The notes under the pieces: model-generated
Seen by the model: the letters and a program-made list of their open reading frames with translations, nothing else
Told to the model about the DNA's origin: nothing
Databases searched by the model: none
Part shown: positions 8,176 to 16,200 of the stretch, one piece after another
Numbering within the stretch: position 1 is the first letter of the stretch
Layout of the letters: the number at the start of each line of letters is the position of its first letter
Made by a program: the position numbers and the translations under genes
Assembly (NCBI GenBank): GCA_964478325.1
Contig: CAYZIA010000014.1
Location: 1 to 23,135, forward strand
Reading direction: 5' to 3'
Source: DUAL01 sp964478325
Lineage (GTDB): Bacteria; Bacteroidota; Bacteroidia; Flavobacteriales; BACL11
DNA: 23,135 bases

Positions 8176-9021
8176 CTAAAAATATGTTGACATGTTATTA
8201 ACAATCCTCTCAAAAACTACGTTATCTAAACTAAGATCTATTCCTTTAGCTTTAAAGAAGGAAATTAGATTCTCAGTTGGCATATTTCCTACCAAATCAT
8301 CTTTTGCCATTGGACAGCCACCAAATCCTTTTACTGTAGAGTCAAATCTTTTACAGCCATTTTGGTAAGCAGCATCTATTTTCTCTTCCCATTTATCAGA
8401 GTACGTATGAAAATGAGCCCCAAACTCTATTGTAGGATATTCACTTATAAGAGTATTAAATAAAGCAGATATATTTACAGGATTAGAAACTCCTATTGTA
8501 TCCGAAAGCGCAACAATACCTACTTCTAAGTTATTCAGTTCTTCTGTCAGTCCTGCAACTATATCTGGATGGTAATTTTCCTTATAAGGATTTCCAAAGG
8601 CCATAGATAAATATATCACTAATTCTTTATTGTTTTTAACCGACAAATTCTGAATCTCTTCAATAGAATTAAGTGCTTCATTTATACTTTTATTGGTATT
8701 TATTTTCTGGAACTCATTAGATACTGAAAGCGGAAATCCTAAATAGTCAATCTCCTTAAAATTACAAGCACTCTCTGCTCCTCTAATATTTGCAATTATA
8801 GAAAGTAACTTACTAGAAGTAGTGCTTAAATCTAATCCTGATAAAACTTCAGCAGTATCTCTTAATTGTGGAATTACTTTAGAAGAAACAAAAGAACCAA
8901 AATCAATGGTGTCAAATCCTACTCTTAATAGTTGATTTATGTATGCTATTTTATTTTCCGTAGGAATAAACTCAGGTATTCCTTGCATGGCATCCCTAGG
9001 ACATTCTATTATTTTTATCAT
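8176..9021 (-). CDS. Hydroxymethylglutaryl-CoA lyase
   Basis: The enzyme cleaves 3-hydroxy-3-methylglutaryl-CoA to acetyl-CoA and acetoacetate, the last step of leucine breakdown. At 281 residues it is a typical bacterial length for this TIM-barrel family. The active-site features are visible: R9 and D10 in PRDAMQ, the metal-binding H203 and H205 in AHFHTYSD, and the cysteine C236 in FGGCPMAKDD, the counterpart of the GLGGCP signature loop. The PRDAMQ and GGCPMA variants differ from the textbook PRDGLQ and GGCPYA but keep the catalytic residues and are, from memory, usual in Flavobacteria. A related pyruvate-carboxyltransferase-fold aldolase cannot be fully ruled out. It follows pyrD by 34 bases on the same strand but shares no pathway with it. 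Confidence 0.85.
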   Translation of the reverse strand: MIKIIECPRDAMQGIPEFIPTENKIAYINQLLRVGFDTIDFGSFVSSKVIPQLRDTAEVLSGLDLSTTSSKLLSIIANIRGAESACNFKEIDYLGFPLSVSNEFQKINTNKSINEALNSIEEIQNLSVKNNKELVIYLSMAFGNPYKENYHPDIVAGLTEELNNLEVGIVALSDTIGVSNPVNISALFNTLISEYPTIEFGAHFHTYSDKWEEKIDAAYQNGCKRFDSTVKGFGGCPMAKDDLVGNMPTENLISFFKAKGIDLSLDNVVFERIVNNMSTYF

Positions 9022-9050
9022 TTAGTTTTTTATGCTAATACTACTAACAA

Positions 9051-9058
9051 CAAATTTA
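9051..9058 (-). promoter_or_regulatory. Candidate -7 box for the HMG-CoA lyase gene
   Basis: TAAATTTG on the minus strand matches TAnnTTTG. It overlaps the pyrD stop codon and lies 29 bases before the ATG at 9021, so the lyase gene may have its own promoter in addition to read-through from pyrD. Confidence 0.35.
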
Positions 9059-10084
9059 TAGGTCAGATTTCTCTAAAATCTTTTTATTTATCCTTTTTAT
9101 TAACCCAGGTCCTTCATAAATAAAGCCAGTGTATAATTGTATTAGTATTGCTCCTGCATCTAGTTTCTCTATCGCATCTTCCGCAGAATGTATACCTCCC
9201 ACTCCAATAATTGGGAATGCTTTATTCGATTTATCTGTCAAATATCTTATTACCTCAGTTGAGCGATCTCTAACTGGTTTACCACTCAAACCTCCATTAT
9301 CAATCATTTCTAACTTAGTTTTAAGACCATTTCTACTAATTGTTGTGTTAGTTGCTACCACCCCATCAATTTTAGTGTCAGCAACAATTGTTATGACATC
9401 ATCTAATTGTTCTTGACTTAAATCAGGTGAAATCTTTAATAAAATTGGTTTTCTTTTTTCTTTCTGAATATTGAGTTTTTGCAATCTCTTCAACAACCTT
9501 GTTAATGGTACTTTTTCTTGTAAATCCCTCAATCCTGGAGTATTTGGGGAGCTTACATTCACCACAAAATAATCCACATATGGAAAAAGCTTTTCAAAAC
9601 AGATCTCATAATCACTTACTGCTTTTGAATTTGGTGTTACTTTATTCTTTCCAATATTTCCTCCAATAATAATATTAGATCTTTTTCTTCTAAGCCTAGC
9701 AACAGCAGCCTCAATCCCCTCATTATTAAATCCCATACGATTAATAATTGCATCATCTTCCTTTAATCTAAATAGTCTTGGTTTAGGATTTCCATCTTGA
9801 GGCAATGGAGTAATCGTGCCTATCTCAATAAATCCAAAGCCAAAAGAAGCTAACTCATTAAATAGCTTAGCATCTTTATCAAAACCAGCAGCTAAACCAA
9901 CAGGATTGTCAAATTTTAGTCCAAAAACCTCTCTATTTAGTCTAGTATTAGTAACTTTAAATAATAAACGCCAAGCCCACATTTTTCCAGGTATAATTGC
10001 TCCAAACTTGATTAATTTAAAGGAAATATGATGAATAAATTCAGGTTTGAAAAGAAATAAAAAGAAACGAACTATTTTATACAT
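9056..10084 (-). CDS. pyrD: Dihydroorotate dehydrogenase (quinone), class 2
   Basis: PyrD oxidises dihydroorotate to orotate in pyrimidine synthesis and passes the electrons to membrane quinones. The class 2 features are present: an N-terminal extension of two helices (MYKIVRFFLFLFKPEFIHH and the following segment) that dips into the membrane, FMN-binding PVGLAAGFDKDA (61-72), IEIGTITPLPQDGNPKPR, NRMGFNNEG, and the catalytic serine in NVSSPNTPGLRDLQ (S179). Class 1 enzymes have cysteine there, so the class is clear. IGVGGIHSAEDA near the C-terminus binds the FMN phosphate. At 342 residues the length is normal. The start ATG 10084 is preceded by a good promoter box 14 bases away. Confidence 0.97.
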   Translation of the reverse strand: MYKIVRFFLFLFKPEFIHHISFKLIKFGAIIPGKMWAWRLLFKVTNTRLNREVFGLKFDNPVGLAAGFDKDAKLFNELASFGFGFIEIGTITPLPQDGNPKPRLFRLKEDDAIINRMGFNNEGIEAAVARLRRKRSNIIIGGNIGKNKVTPNSKAVSDYEICFEKLFPYVDYFVVNVSSPNTPGLRDLQEKVPLTRLLKRLQKLNIQKEKRKPILLKISPDLSQEQLDDVITIVADTKIDGVVATNTTISRNGLKTKLEMIDNGGLSGKPVRDRSTEVIRYLTDKSNKAFPIIGVGGIHSAEDAIEKLDAGAILIQLYTGFIYEGPGLIKRINKKILEKSDL

Positions 10085-10098
10085 GTAAGATTTTTATG

Positions 10099-10106
10099 CA
10101 AAAATA
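10099..10106 (-). promoter_or_regulatory. Candidate -7 box for pyrD
   Basis: TATTTTTG on the minus strand matches TAnnTTTG and ends 14 bases before the pyrD ATG. It lies between the stop of the XRE gene and pyrD, suggesting pyrD heads its own transcript. Confidence 0.45.
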
Positions 10107-10123
10107 GAAAATGAAGTCAGAAT

Positions 10124-10423
10124 TTAAGAATTTACTTCCTCAAATGAAGCATCATTATAAAATACTACAACTTTCCCTATTTTCTTAGATACTTTAACTT
10201 CTTTAGTTTCTTTTTTGGTGTGCATATAGCCAATTCCTGTTATTAGCCAATTTGAATTTAAGTTGGGATATGTATTTAATAGTTTTTGAAAAAAATCAAT
10301 ACTTGGTTTATTGCGGCCTGAAAGTATATGAGAAATTGTAGCTCTATTTACACCAATATTATCCGCCAATGCTGAAGATTTTAATCCTTCTGATTCCATC
10401 CAATTTTTAAGTCTTGTATGCAT
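10124..10423 (-). CDS. XRE-family helix-turn-helix regulator
   Basis: A 99-residue DNA-binding protein. Residues about 4-60 form a lambda-repressor-like HTH: LKNWMESEGLKSSALADNIG, with the recognition helix in NRATISHILSGRNKPS and then the helix FFQKLLNTYPNLN. A short linker with many lysines (HTKKETKEVKVSKK) leads to a conserved tail KIGKVVVFYNDASFEEV, which many Bacteroidota regulators of this kind share and which probably mediates assembly. Target genes are unknown. It lies on the minus strand ahead of pyrD and divergent from the ZIP transporter, across an unusually long intergenic region with spaced repeats that may be its binding sites. Not linked to any phage or toxin gene, so a chromosomal regulator is likelier than a prophage repressor. 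Confidence 0.88.
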   Translation of the reverse strand: MHTRLKNWMESEGLKSSALADNIGVNRATISHILSGRNKPSIDFFQKLLNTYPNLNSNWLITGIGYMHTKKETKEVKVSKKIGKVVVFYNDASFEEVNS

Positions 10424-10434
10424 TTCTTAATAAG

Positions 10435-10502
10435 TTACAATAGTAAACTCCAAAACTACAAAAAAGTTTTAATATAGCTACAAAACCTATCTTTTCTACA
10501 AA
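10435..10502. repeat. Four phased TACAA direct repeats upstream of the XRE gene
   Basis: TACAA occurs at 10436, 10457, 10479 and 10497, the last three within the longer unit CTACAAA. The spacings of 21, 22 and 18 bases are close to two helical turns, so the repeats would lie on one face of the DNA. They begin about 12 bases upstream of the XRE gene start and could be operator sites for its autoregulation. This is an inference from position and spacing only. Confidence 0.4.
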
Positions 10503-10624
10503 TTATAACCGAAATAATAGCTTAATATTAAATCTATAAATACCTGATTTTAAGATTCTTATTCCTAGTTCTGTGAATATTGATTTCCATAATAAATATA
10601 ATCTAATTAATTTCAATTAATTTG

Positions 10625-10638
10625 TTTACAAAAGTAAA
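10625..10638. promoter_or_regulatory. Palindrome upstream of the ZIP transporter
   Basis: TTTAC, four bases AAAA, then GTAAA form a perfect 5-bp dyad about 130 bases upstream of the ZIP gene. A metal-responsive operator is conceivable given the downstream gene, but the dyad is short and AT-rich, and no known Zur or MntR consensus is matched. Confidence 0.25.
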
Positions 10639-10729
10639 TTATATGCTAAATGAAACAGAAAAAAAACAGGCATAAAAAATCATTTAGAAAATAATTACAG
10701 CCATATTAGTTTTTAAACATATTATAATA

Positions 10730-10737
10730 TAGTTTTG
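10730..10737 (+). promoter_or_regulatory. Candidate -7 box for the ZIP gene
   Basis: TAGTTTTG matches TAnnTTTG and lies 30 bases before the ATG at 10768. Its last three bases are the TTG that would serve as an extended start, which argues against that start. No clear -33 TTG is seen. Confidence 0.5.
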
Positions 10738-10767
10738 CGTGCTTCTTATAAAAAATTAATAATTAAA

Positions 10768-11634
10768 ATGGAAAATTACGAAATCTACAAATGGTTTATT
10801 ATTCAACCCCCTATTCTACAAGCACTATACGCAGGGATTTTTACTTGGGGATTAACTGCACTAGGAGCAGCATTAGTATTCTTATTTAATTCATCAAATC
10901 GTAAAATTCTAGATGCTGCGCTTGGGTTTACTGGAGGCGTAATGATTGCCGCAAGTTTTTGGTCTCTTCTTTCTCCTTCAATAGCTTATGTAGAAATGCA
11001 AAATGAAATGGGATTAAGCACCATGCCAGTATGGCTTCCACCAGCAATTGGGTTTTTCTTAGGAGCCTTATTTCTATATATACTAGATAAAATTATCCCA
11101 CACTTACACATATTTTCAAAAAGAGAAGAAGCTGAAGGTATAGAAACCAACTGGCAAAAAACTGTATTATTAGTATTAGCAATTGCTTTACATAATATAC
11201 CAGAAGGATTAGCTGTTGGTGTTGCATTTGGAGCGCTTGCAAATCCTGAACTATTAGGAATGGATGGTCATTCAGTATTCACAATAGGTGGCGCAATTGC
11301 TTTAGGTATTGGAATAGGTATTCAAAATTTCCCAGAAGGATTTGCAGTTTCTATGCCCTTAAGAAGAATGGGTGCAAGCAGATGGAAATCTTGGAAATGG
11401 GGGCAATTATCAGCTATTGTTGAGCCTATATTTGCAGTAATCGGAGCTCTAATAGTCATGACAGTTCTTCCAATTCTACCATATGCTTTAGCCTTTTCAG
11501 CAGGCGCTATGATATTTATTGTAGTAGAAGAAGTAATACCCGAAAGCCAAAGAGGTGGAAATACTGACCTTGCTACAATGGGATTAATAGCCGGATTTAT
11601 TGTAATGATGTGCTTAGATGTAGCTTTAGGATAA
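10768..11634 (+). CDS. ZIP-family divalent metal transporter
   Basis: The 288-residue protein belongs to the ZIP family of inner-membrane metal importers (GufA-like bacterial branch), which move zinc and sometimes iron or manganese into the cytoplasm. Eight membrane helices are plausible. The two metal-binding helices are clear: HNIPEGLAVGVAFG (142-155) and QNFPEGFAVSMPLRR (186-200), matching the HNxPEG signature. A His-rich turn PHLHIFSKREE lies in the loop before helix four. I place the start at ATG 10768 (MENYEIYKWF). An in-frame TTG 33 bases upstream would add MRASYKKLIIK but sits inside the promoter box, so it is rejected. The gene appears to be transcribed alone. The exact metal cannot be inferred. 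Confidence 0.93.
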   Translation: MENYEIYKWFIIQPPILQALYAGIFTWGLTALGAALVFLFNSSNRKILDAALGFTGGVMIAASFWSLLSPSIAYVEMQNEMGLSTMPVWLPPAIGFFLGALFLYILDKIIPHLHIFSKREEAEGIETNWQKTVLLVLAIALHNIPEGLAVGVAFGALANPELLGMDGHSVFTIGGAIALGIGIGIQNFPEGFAVSMPLRRMGASRWKSWKWGQLSAIVEPIFAVIGALIVMTVLPILPYALAFSAGAMIFIVVEEVIPESQRGGNTDLATMGLIAGFIVMMCLDVALG

Positions 11635-11713
11635 TTATCTGATATAATAATATATTAGTTTAGTAATTAATTGTCAAGTTAAGTTATCATCACATCAACA
11701 CATTTTCTTTTAC

Positions 11714-11721
11714 TACATTTG
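11714..11721 (+). promoter_or_regulatory. Candidate -7 box for smpB
   Basis: TACATTTG matches TAnnTTTG exactly and ends five bases before the smpB ATG at 11727. The smpB start is well fixed by family alignment, so a transcript from here would have essentially no leader. Confidence 0.55.
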
Positions 11722-11726
11722 CAATC

Positions 11727-12182
11727 ATGTCATCTAAGGTAAATATCAAAAACAGAAAAGCATCATTCGAATATCAATTTATTGATAAATATGTTGCTGG
11801 AATAATGCTGCTCGGCACTGAAATAAAGTCAATCCGTGATAATAAAGCTAGTATTTCGGATGCGCATTGTGTTTTTATTGATAATGAACTCTTTGTAAAA
11901 AACCTGCATATTGCGGAATATAGCAATGGCGGACAAAATAATCACGAGCCAAAAAGACAAAGAAAACTACTATTAAACAAGCAAGAGCTTAGTAAAATGA
12001 TAGGTAAAGTAAAAGAAAAGGGAATGGCAATAATACCTATCCGTTTGTTTATTAATGAAAAAGGAATAGCAAAATTGGAAATTGCTTTAGCAAAGGGAAA
12101 AAAGATTTACGATAAAAGAGAAAGTATTAAAGAAAAAGACCAAAAAAGAGATATTGCTAGGGAGCAATCTAGCAGAAAATAA
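11727..12182 (+). CDS. smpB: SsrA-binding protein SmpB
   Basis: SmpB binds tmRNA and brings it to stalled ribosomes for trans-translation and tagging of unfinished proteins. Family marks are visible: NIKNRKASFEYQFIDKYVAG at the N-terminus, the GTEIKSIR motif (30-37), FVKNLHIAEYSNGG, RKLLLNKQELSKM, and a basic C-terminal tail KKIYDKRESIKEKDQKRD that folds in the decoding centre. At 151 residues the length is normal. It is alone on the plus strand, its end only four bases from a convergent tRNA-Arg gene. The tmRNA gene itself is not in this window. Confidence 0.97.
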   Translation: MSSKVNIKNRKASFEYQFIDKYVAGIMLLGTEIKSIRDNKASISDAHCVFIDNELFVKNLHIAEYSNGGQNNHEPKRQRKLLLNKQELSKMIGKVKEKGMAIIPIRLFINEKGIAKLEIALAKGKKIYDKRESIKEKDQKRDIAREQSSRK

Positions 12183-12186
12183 AAAG

Positions 12187-12260
12187 TGACTCTGGAGGGA
12201 GTCGAACCCCCAACCTCCTGATCCGTAGTCAGGTGCTCTATCCAGTTAAGCTACAGAGCC
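12187..12260 (-). tRNA. tRNA-Arg (anticodon ACG)
   Basis: On the minus strand a complete cloverleaf is readable. The acceptor stem GGCTCTG pairs with CAGAGTC (one G-T pair). The D arm has AACTGGATA in its loop. The anticodon stem CCTGA/TCAGG closes the loop CTACGGA, giving anticodon ACG, which reads CGN arginine codons with A34 normally edited to inosine. The T loop is TTCGACT on a GGGGG/CCCTC stem. The discriminator base is A, and CCA is not encoded. It lies in the space between smpB and clpS. Confidence 0.97.
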
Positions 12261-12273
12261 AAATTTTGAGGAA

Positions 12274-12281
12274 CAAATATA
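12274..12281 (-). promoter_or_regulatory. Candidate -7 box for the tRNA-Arg gene
   Basis: TATATTTG on the minus strand fits TAnnTTTG and ends 13 bases before the tRNA 5' end. The tRNA could also be processed from read-through of the clpS operon, which ends 48 bases upstream on the same strand. Confidence 0.4.
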
Positions 12282-12308
12282 CTTTAACTAAAAATATTAG
12301 TAAAACTT

Positions 12309-12578
12309 TTAAATGATTTCTGCATCTAGATTGTAATGCTGAAGATCATTTTTAAAAGAAAGCAAATCCTTTGGGTTTCCATTTTTAATTTTACACTTTC
12401 CATTGAAATGTGTAATCACAGCACATTGTTCTGCTTGGATTGGATCGTGCTCACAAATAGCAATAAGACAATCGATTACATGATTAAAACTATTAAAATC
12501 ATCATTAAACAACACTAAGCTTTTTTGATCAACTTCCTGCTTCTTTCCTTTTGGTGAGAAATGGGGATTCTGTTTCAT
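12309..12578 (-). CDS. clpS: ClpS, Clp protease adaptor
   Basis: ClpS delivers proteins with destabilising N-terminal residues to ClpAP or ClpCP. The 89-residue protein has the family features: an unstructured N-terminal arm (MKQNPHFSPKGKKQEVDQ), then the core with LVLFNDDFNSFNHVIDCLI containing the NDD-x-(x)-SF motif, and EQCAVITHFNGKC, where the histidine and surrounding residues line the N-degron pocket. Its gene is the last of the long minus-strand operon, three bases after plsY. Other prmA-linked clpS genes are known in Flavobacteria, so the grouping is probably ancestral, with plsY and the large gene between the two here. Confidence 0.93.
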   Translation of the reverse strand: MKQNPHFSPKGKKQEVDQKSLVLFNDDFNSFNHVIDCLIAICEHDPIQAEQCAVITHFNGKCKIKNGNPKDLLSFKNDLQHYNLDAEII

Positions 12579-12581
12579 AGT

Positions 12582-13220
12582 TTATTTTTTACCAAATTTA
12601 GCTTTATTTTCTTCTCGTCTTATTAGTCTTTCAATGTTTTTTTGATGAGTTATTAACGAGAGAATGGGTACAAATATAGAAAATATGATTAAAGAAGTAT
12701 TGGTATTATTCATCCCTAAAATAAGAATTACGATAATAGGAAAAGCCAAAGATGCAATAATAGAGCTTAAAGAAACATATCTGCTAATAAGAAATATAAT
12801 TGTAAAAACTAAGGCCGAAAGTAAAGCTGCTTGCCAATAAATTCCAATCATAAAGCCAAGCATTGTAGCTATACCTTTTCCTCCTCTAAAACCAGTATAT
12901 AAAGGAAACAAATGACCAATAACTGCTGCAATACCAAACGCTAATTTAAGTTCAAAAGAACTTTCTTCAGGTATTAGCTGATTATCCGTAATAAAATAAA
13001 AAAGATTAACAGATATCCATCCTTTTAAAATGTCCAGTAGCAAAACAGGTGTGCCTGCTTTCGCGCCTAAAACCCTGAAAGTATTTGTCGCTCCTGCATT
13101 TCCACTTCCGTATTCTCTTACATCTGTACTATAAAAAGTTCGACCCAACCAAACAGCAGAGGGAAATGCCCCAATCATATAGGCAAGTAATAAGAATAAT
13201 ATGTTTTCGATAGTTAACAT
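12582..13220 (-). CDS. plsY: Glycerol-3-phosphate acyltransferase PlsY
   Basis: PlsY transfers an acyl group from acyl phosphate to glycerol-3-phosphate, the first committed step of phospholipid synthesis in most bacteria. The 212-residue integral membrane protein has about seven helices and the three cytoplasmic motifs: YGSGNAGATNTFRVLG (37-52), GHLFPLYTGFRGGKGIATM (102-120), which binds phosphate, and the later SRYVSLSSIIASLAFP region. It is followed by clpS after three bases and preceded by the large gene after 22 bases, hence part of that operon. PlsX, its partner, is not in the window. Confidence 0.97.
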   Translation of the reverse strand: MLTIENILFLLLAYMIGAFPSAVWLGRTFYSTDVREYGSGNAGATNTFRVLGAKAGTPVLLLDILKGWISVNLFYFITDNQLIPEESSFELKLAFGIAAVIGHLFPLYTGFRGGKGIATMLGFMIGIYWQAALLSALVFTIIFLISRYVSLSSIIASLAFPIIVILILGMNNTNTSLIIFSIFVPILSLITHQKNIERLIRREENKAKFGKK

Positions 13221-13242
13221 TTAAAGGGTCACAATATAGTAA

Positions 13243-16200
13243 TTATTGCCTTTTTTCCATTTCTTTTATAAAGCGATCAACTGATTGCTCTGGAGCTATT
13301 TGATATCGAAATGCTGGAATTCCTCCTTTATGAGGTGCTTTGCGCTTTCCTTCTCCCAACTCCTGGATAGATTCATTAAAAGCTGGATTAGAAGATCTTG
13401 CTCGCATCACACCTGATTTATAATTAAAATAATAATACTCATAAGATTCTGTTACTAGAAAAATTGTCAGGATATCATTATTTCTTCCTTTTTTAATTTT
13501 GATATAACTATCATTCAAATAACTATTAAGTTGATATTCACCCATACTTCCTAAGCCGATACTTCCTTCAGAAATAAAAGATTTCTCCTTTTTGTCCCAT
13601 TTCAATTGTAAATCGGTAAAACTAAAAGTATGATTTAAGTCATCTGGAAATTCTACAAATTCTCCCCTTGTTTCCATATCTAGAAGCAACATCTCGGTCT
13701 CTTCTTTCCCTACAATTCTTCCTAAAGTTTTGCCATAAAATTCACTTTCAAAATCAAAATTCTCAATTCCTGGAGATAAAAAGATATCTTCAGCCATTAT
13801 TTCAAGCGCTTTCTCTGAAAAGAAAAAGTCTAATAAAAAAAATAGACGTAATTCCTCTTTATCAGATAAAATATTATGCTCCACAAAACCTGCCGTTTCT
13901 ATATCAATTCTTCCCAAGCTTATCCCTAAATCCATTAAACCATTCCCTTTTGTTTTACACTTCTTATCATAAAGCCGAAAAACATTGGAAAGTGTGTCGT
14001 ATCCACTGACTACAAATGCTAATTCATCTTTATCGTAATACAAAAAGTAAGAAGCAGAAATTAATTCAACATCCATATTTCTTTTTTTACGATTCAAAAA
14101 TGTAGAGTAAATATTAGTAGAATCTGTAGCCATTATAAGTCCTGCCGTTAAACGTTCATCATCATCATTTACAACTACTGAATCCAATTCAAGAATAATA
14201 TTATCTGGCGCAATCTCAGATGTAAATCTGACCCATTCAATTGGCATAAAAGAACATTCATGATCTATTTTAAAATAGCCATCAAAAGTCAAGTATTTGT
14301 CTTCAGAGATTAAGTTAACATTCCCTTTAAAGCTAAATTTAGCTCCTAATTTGAATGAATTCTCTACATCAACATTTCCTTTAGCAGTTGTTATTATATT
14401 TTCATTTACTTTTATTTCATTTAAAAAGATCTTTTGTTCCTTATTTAATTCATCTTTATAAGTGTATTCTCCAGAACCCTGATATTGATTTTTAGATAAA
14501 ATAGTAATACTTGCATTTTTAAAAATATGATATTCAGTTAAGTTGTTAGCCTTTACTGTTACATTCTCTAAAGTACGTATCTTTGCTTTTTTCTCCACAA
14601 CTACTTTTCCAGAATCTGGGAATATTGTTGCGTCAGCCACTTCAATTTTGGCTACCCCCCCAGCATGAATTATATAATCTTTTAAACTATAATATGCTGT
14701 CTTAGCAAAAAAACTTAGAGAATCTTGTAATGGATGAGAAGAAACAAATTCAGTGCCTTTTGCTGTTTCAGAAGTCTCCCCTAATTCTAGAAACTGCTTC
14801 TGCATATCCCATTTTAACTTATCAATATAGCAGATGTATTGGTTTTCCGGAAGCTGAACATAAGACTCTTCTCCATTAGAATAGAACCTACCTATTTTAT
14901 CCTCTAAATCAATATATGTTCTAAGATTCTTTGATTCGAAAGCAATACCTCCAATATTATCAGCATTTACTACCAGATCAGCAGTATCTGCATTGAAGAA
15001 TACTGCATTATATATAAAAAAATTGGAAATCACTTCTGCTTTTTCTAATTTCATAATTCCGCCACCTGTAAGTCCAGTAGGGCGCAATTCAATATTTCCG
15101 TCAAAAGTTGCTATACTATCATAAAAACTAAACTCATTTTGTTTTTTATAAATATTCATTACATCTTTATAAGGCTCAAAATGAACATAAGTACTAGTAT
15201 TTTTTACTTCAGGAAATTCAATTCCTTCTTTTACAGCTAATAAGTTAAATTGCTTTGTATGTAAATTTATGGAATCAGGAAAAAATAAAATATTATCAGA
15301 TATAGAATTAGAAGTAAGATACTCCAATTGTCCACTTCCTTTTATCCCTTTATGACTAACTTGAATTTCACTGAAATACTTGCTTTGACCACCATACACA
15401 TCAAATCCATCCTTTGGAGTTTGCCTCTTAAATCCAAGCGAATAATCTTTTTGTAGTCGCAATGTGTCATTAAAAATAGGAAAAATTCCAGCCGATTCGA
15501 AAGTCCCTGCAAACCATAATCCTTTACCGGTAAAATTCTCTAAACTATCAATCTCAAATGGCTGTAAATGAAAGGAAACCCTATCTCTATTATACACCCC
15601 ATCATAAATATTTTTCTTATCATAATATACATAAGAATCTTCATAACTTCTAAAAATAGGATAACCAGGGAAGCTATCCTTTCTTAAACCCGATTTATTA
15701 TTAGGGTGATCAATTTGTAGATCACCAGTAACTGCCTCGATTATAGTCTTCACTTTTGTTAACATTTCGTCCCCATATATATCCCTTTGAATAGGTATTA
15801 ATGGAACTGATAATTGAACTGAATCAATCTTATTTAAATCTACCCAAAAGCTATCATAATGAAAATAGAAATCTTTACCAAAAAGATTAAATCTTCCATT
15901 TCCAGCAACAATTTGTCCAGAGAAAACGAAATCTCGATTTTGTTTAATAATAATTCTTCCGCCAGTTGGAAACATATACACCTTTTGAGAATCGGATAAG
16001 ATAATCTCAGGAACACCTAATACATTCAAATCTTTTGTCTTGAGGTTTAATGCAGAATTTATTTGCATTTTAGCATTATTATTTGCTAGAATCTGAGATT
16101 TAAAAGAGATTACATCATAGTCTCCTTTCCCAGATTTTGCTTGTAAGTAATTATGAAGCTTTGTTAATACTTTAATTCTTTGCTCTCCATAATCATAATA

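Larger units (their letters stand above)
10424..10767. other. 344-base divergent intergenic region between XRE gene and ZIP gene
   Basis: No open frame of note is seen here. It contains four direct TACAA repeats near the XRE gene (listed separately), a palindrome TTTACAAAAGTAAA at 10625-10638, an AATTAATTT tandem near 10610-10625, an inverted pair CTAAATGA (10646-10653) and TCATTTAG (10680-10687) with a 26-base loop, and the ZIP promoter box near the right end. It is very AT-rich, so weak repeats are expected by chance. Confidence 0.6.

Noticed and set aside
10735..10767. Eleven-residue N-terminal extension of the ZIP protein starting at TTG
   Set aside because: The TTG is the last three bases of a perfect TAnnTTTG promoter box, the extension is basic and unlike family N-termini, and a good ATG lies at 10768.
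12282..12303. Terminator hairpin after clpS
   Set aside because: ACTAA/TTAGT with a five-base loop is only 5 bp and AT-only, too weak to call.
12187..12578. Functional link between ClpS (N-degron pathway) and the adjacent tRNA-Arg
   Set aside because: Bacterial N-degron tagging transfers leucine or phenylalanine onto arginine or lysine ends, and does not use tRNA-Arg as donor in the usual pathway; adjacency is best seen as chance.
13668..14009. Plus-strand open frame of 113 codons
   Set aside because: It lies wholly within the large exported protein gene on the other strand and looks like a shadow with low-complexity composition.
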